Assembly (NCBI GenBank): GCA_026874595.1
Contig: CM049321.1
Span: 50,575,297-50,639,296, forward strand
Reading direction: 5' to 3'
Source: Sipunculus nudus
Lineage: Eukaryota > Annelida > Sipuncula > Golfingiida > Sipunculidae
DNA length: 64,000 nt
The position numbers and the translations under genes are program-made. Under the pieces are notes generated by a model. The model was not told the origin of the DNA and made no database searches. It was given only the letters and a program-made list of their open reading frames with translations. This document shows, piece after piece, positions 63,544-64,000 of this stretch. Each line of letters opens with the position of its first letter. The stretch's first letter is position 1.

Positions 63544-64000
63544 GGACCTATTCACCGGGGAGAATGTAATATAATTGAAAAGTTTTAGAGGACAAAGGTT
63601 AGCAAGGTGTGCTTGATTACTCGATTTCGTCCTGTCATTCATTATTTTACGTCAGTCTAGTCTACTTTTTTCTGTATGGACAGCGAAGTTCGTCCGTCCG
63701 TACGTGAGATATCTTGTGCAACGGATATGATTGTTTTGACAAAATTCATCTGACCTTTCAACCAATAGATTATCACGCCAGAGTTCGGTGCTCAGCAAAA
63801 TCCATGTATATTTAGTGAGTTTAGGGTTCAGCAGGCTTCTTCGTGATGCCGCCGCGATAACTTACCAAGAACATGATGTTTATTAATAAACCTCACTATA
63901 AATATGCACTAATTGAGTTTCTCATCTGAATTCCTTTTTTGCGTAAAATTAATGAGATCAGATGTCCTTAGATATGCCATGGCTATATAATGCATTTTTT
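63544..64000. repeat. Segmental repeat unit C, start (runs off the window)
   Basis: Begins GGACCTATTCACCGGGGAGA exactly as base 1 of unit A. From about 63760 it follows the unit B form (TAGATTATCACGCC and onward), which is deleted from A. The next GPCR exon, if present, would lie about 4-5 kb beyond the window. Confidence 0.85.

Overview
The window looks like intergenic and intronic DNA from a large, AT-rich, repeat-dense animal genome. Evidence for this: long (AT)n and (CT)n tracts, tRNA-derived SINEs, a full-length LINE, a Penelope-like fragment, a piggyBac-type element, and a GPCR exon preceded by a splice acceptor. The mix of elements suggests a marine invertebrate, perhaps a mollusc or other lophotrochozoan. 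That assignment is an inference. No bacterial features (operons, RBSs, CRISPR) are present.

Layout. (1) 1-17.7 kb: two diverged copies of a segment with a period of about 9.9 kb (A: 1-9878; B: from 9879). Each carries the last coding exon of a class A peptide GPCR (3858-4078; 15192-15415), a 26-27 bp minisatellite in the preceding intron, a small TA-flanked TIR element and two copies of a short minus-strand repeat. Copy B stops at about 17690. The sequence that should follow it resumes only at about 61935, and a third copy (C) starts at 63544. A block of about 44 kb therefore lies inside unit B. (2) 17.7-24.2 kb: gene-poor DNA with SINEs, a C-rich tract and a Penelope-like reverse transcriptase fragment. 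(3) 24.27-50.34 kb: three copies of a second segment. Copy 1 (24270-30850) is old and contains a TTAA-flanked piggyBac-type element. Copies 2 (31635-41099) and 3 (41100-50340) are nearly identical and head to tail, with the junction inside a 31-32 bp minisatellite. (4) 50.3-54.8 kb: no recognisable gene; a degenerate repeat block and a CT-rich tract. (5) 54829-60517, minus strand: a complete LINE flanked by a 16-bp target-site duplication. (6) 60.5-61.9 kb: sparse DNA with a CR1/Jockey-like LINE relic, then the rest of unit B and the start of unit C.

The most interesting object is the LINE. Its ORF1 is an RNA-binding-type N-terminal region, then a zinc knuckle, then a NADAR (YbiA-like) domain, the fold known to remove ADP-ribose from nucleobases. 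Its ORF2 has an apurinic-type endonuclease, a YADD reverse transcriptase and a C-terminal zinc motif. Both ORFs are broken mainly by short indels, many at homopolymers. The only probable host coding sequence I can defend is the pair of GPCR terminal exons; their upstream exons are not visible here.
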